DNA of 64,000 bases from assembly GCA_014058105.1 (NCBI GenBank), contig JACGCM010001329.1:1302001-1366000 (forward strand). The letters are read 5' to 3'. Positions 63,131-64,000 of this stretch are shown in pieces. Below the pieces are notes generated by a model, which was not told where the DNA came from, did no database searches, and worked only from the letters and a program-made list of their open reading frames with translations. This DNA comes from Kingdonia uniflora. Lineage: Eukaryota; Streptophyta; Magnoliopsida; Ranunculales; Circaeasteraceae. A program made the position numbers and the translations under genes. Each line of letters starts with the position of its first letter. Position 1 is the first letter of the stretch.

Positions 63131-63463
63131 TTAAATAAAAGATTCCAATAACACTCCCGGAAGAAGCTCGTCAAGGTGAGCATGCAATATGGTTATTTGA
63201 CAAGGTATTTTGAAGGCTCTTTCATTATTATCTTCGTCAGTTAGTGTATGCCTCTTCTTTATGGTAATATCCACTTCTGACTCCATTAAAACAAGCTGAA
63301 ACAGATATGTCGAAATAAGAAAATAAAATATAAATATGCATATTTCATGAGAATGAGTTTTTTCTGTCGAAATGGTCTGGTCAACAACCATTTCTTTTAT
63401 TACTTGCACAAGGTTTAGTTTTTTATGTGAATTTCCATCATTATCATCCTTGCCTTCAACCAC
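63131..63463 (-). pseudogene. Upstream part of the ULP1-like gene
   Basis: Minus-strand frame with ESEVDITIKKRHTLTDEDNN and AFKIPCQITILHAHLDELLPG. It lies between further short exons on the same strand and the protease exons. The region from 63071 to 63130 (reading KLGGPSLITEER) may be its continuation in another frame. No domain is recognised on its own. Confidence 0.4.
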
Positions 63464-63504
63464 CTCCTCTTTACTTTATTCCACCTCGTCTTTACTCTTT
63501 TTAG

Positions 63505-63860
63505 TCTATAAATAAACAAACTGCAAATGATAAGAGTGATATAAGATATGGGAAAATAAATAGAAGGAAATGAGAAGTTACCAGCAAACAAATGATAAGT
63601 TACCTGACTAGCTTCATCTTTAATTTTTGCAACCTTTATAGTCTGTTCCTTGATAGATATAAAAGTTGTTTGGTCTGTACTAGCCTGTAAATAAACATAC
63701 TACAAATGATAAGAGTGATACAAGATATGGTAAAATTAAAGAAGAAAATGAGAAGTGATCTGCAAATAAATCATAAGTTACCTGATAAGCTTCACCAACA
63801 ACTTCTTCCTAGTCGAAGAATACTATATCAGTTTTTGCTATCATAGTCTGTACACCAAAT
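63505..63860 (-). repeat. 178-bp exon-intron tandem duplication in the ULP1-like gene
   Basis: TAAGTTACCTGA-AAGCTTCA (a minus-strand donor with its exon end) occurs at 63596 and 63774, and CAAATGATAAGAGTGAT-CAAGATATGG likewise recurs about 178 bp apart. Each unit holds one short minus-strand exon ending GAAGC-CAG/GTAACTTAT and one intron with an octamer. Confidence 0.65.
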
Positions 63861-64000
63861 AGTAAAGAAGAAACAAATTAAGAATGGTATCGATAGGTGA
63901 TGTTAATATTATGGATAGCTCAATACAAATAAATATTAGTTAAATACCTCATTGGCTTCTTCCACTACATATTTTTTTCCATCATAATACACCACTACAG

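Larger units (their letters stand above)
50460..64000. mobile_element. Kaonashi-like MULE region (transposase plus ULP1-like protease), right end outside the window
   Basis: A mudrA-type transposase pseudogene (plus strand, 51330-54390) and a ULP1-like C48 protease gene (minus strand, from 61979 past the window edge) share one tract that is saturated with TCATTTGT/ACAAATGA octamers in introns and spacers. Plant MULEs known as Kaonashi carry ULP1-like genes and often lack obvious inverted ends, which fits. Between the two genes lie tandem coiled-coil frames, a GRF-like zinc-finger relic, a small broken ORF and a 159-bp tandem array. The left boundary is set only by the first octamers near 50460; no inverted terminus or 9-bp duplication was found. 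Confidence 0.55.

Overview
The window is nuclear DNA of a flowering plant, most likely a eudicot. It is AT-rich, has GT-AG introns, a plant class III peroxidase, an importin-beta-type gene split into 21 exons, and the usual plant load of LTR retrotransposons, L1-type LINE, Helitron, MULE, hAT-like and Tourist-like elements. The species cannot be named from the sequence.

Host genes. Three are well supported. (1) An intronless 653-aa PD40/TolB-type beta-propeller protein on the minus strand (9023-10984). (2) A 1083-aa importin-beta/ARM-repeat protein on the plus strand (11837-46641); all 21 exons join in phase and together form one uninterrupted reading frame. (3) A 329-aa secreted class III peroxidase on the minus strand (47022-48169). 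Genes 1 and 2 are divergent across 852 bp and genes 2 and 3 are convergent across 380 bp. A possible small two-exon gene lies at 48884-49510.

Mobile DNA on the left (1-8650). A 3' LTR (1152-1668), a MULE-like element with ~190-bp inverted ends and a 9-bp target duplication (2636-3962), and a decayed Helitron with RepHel fragments (about 4210-8640, minus strand).

Mobile DNA inside the importin introns. Intron 3 holds an inverted copia LTR pair. Intron 15 holds non-autonomous LTR element D (20139-24094), whose 5' LTR is itself interrupted by two hAT-like insertions. Intron 16 (18.9 kb) holds a copia RNase H relic, a Tourist-like MITE, a truncated minus-strand gypsy element E, and a three-level nest: LTR element A (29112-42570, target duplication ATCTT), gypsy B inside A (30169-40977, target duplication GTAGC), and an L1-type LINE C inside B (about 31842-37515).

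Right third (about 50.46-64.0 kb). This looks like one large Kaonashi-like MULE or a cluster of its relics: a broken mudrA-type transposase on the plus strand, a ULP1-like (C48) protease on the minus strand running off the window, and between them tandem coiled-coil ORFs, a GRF-like zinc-finger relic, a broken copy of the small ORF at 593-802, and a tandem array with an exact 159-bp period. The octamer TCATTTGT and its complement saturate this region and switch strand near 58.6-58.9 kb, so that the motif reads the same way relative to the transposase and to the protease gene. This region is the best candidate for something not yet described.
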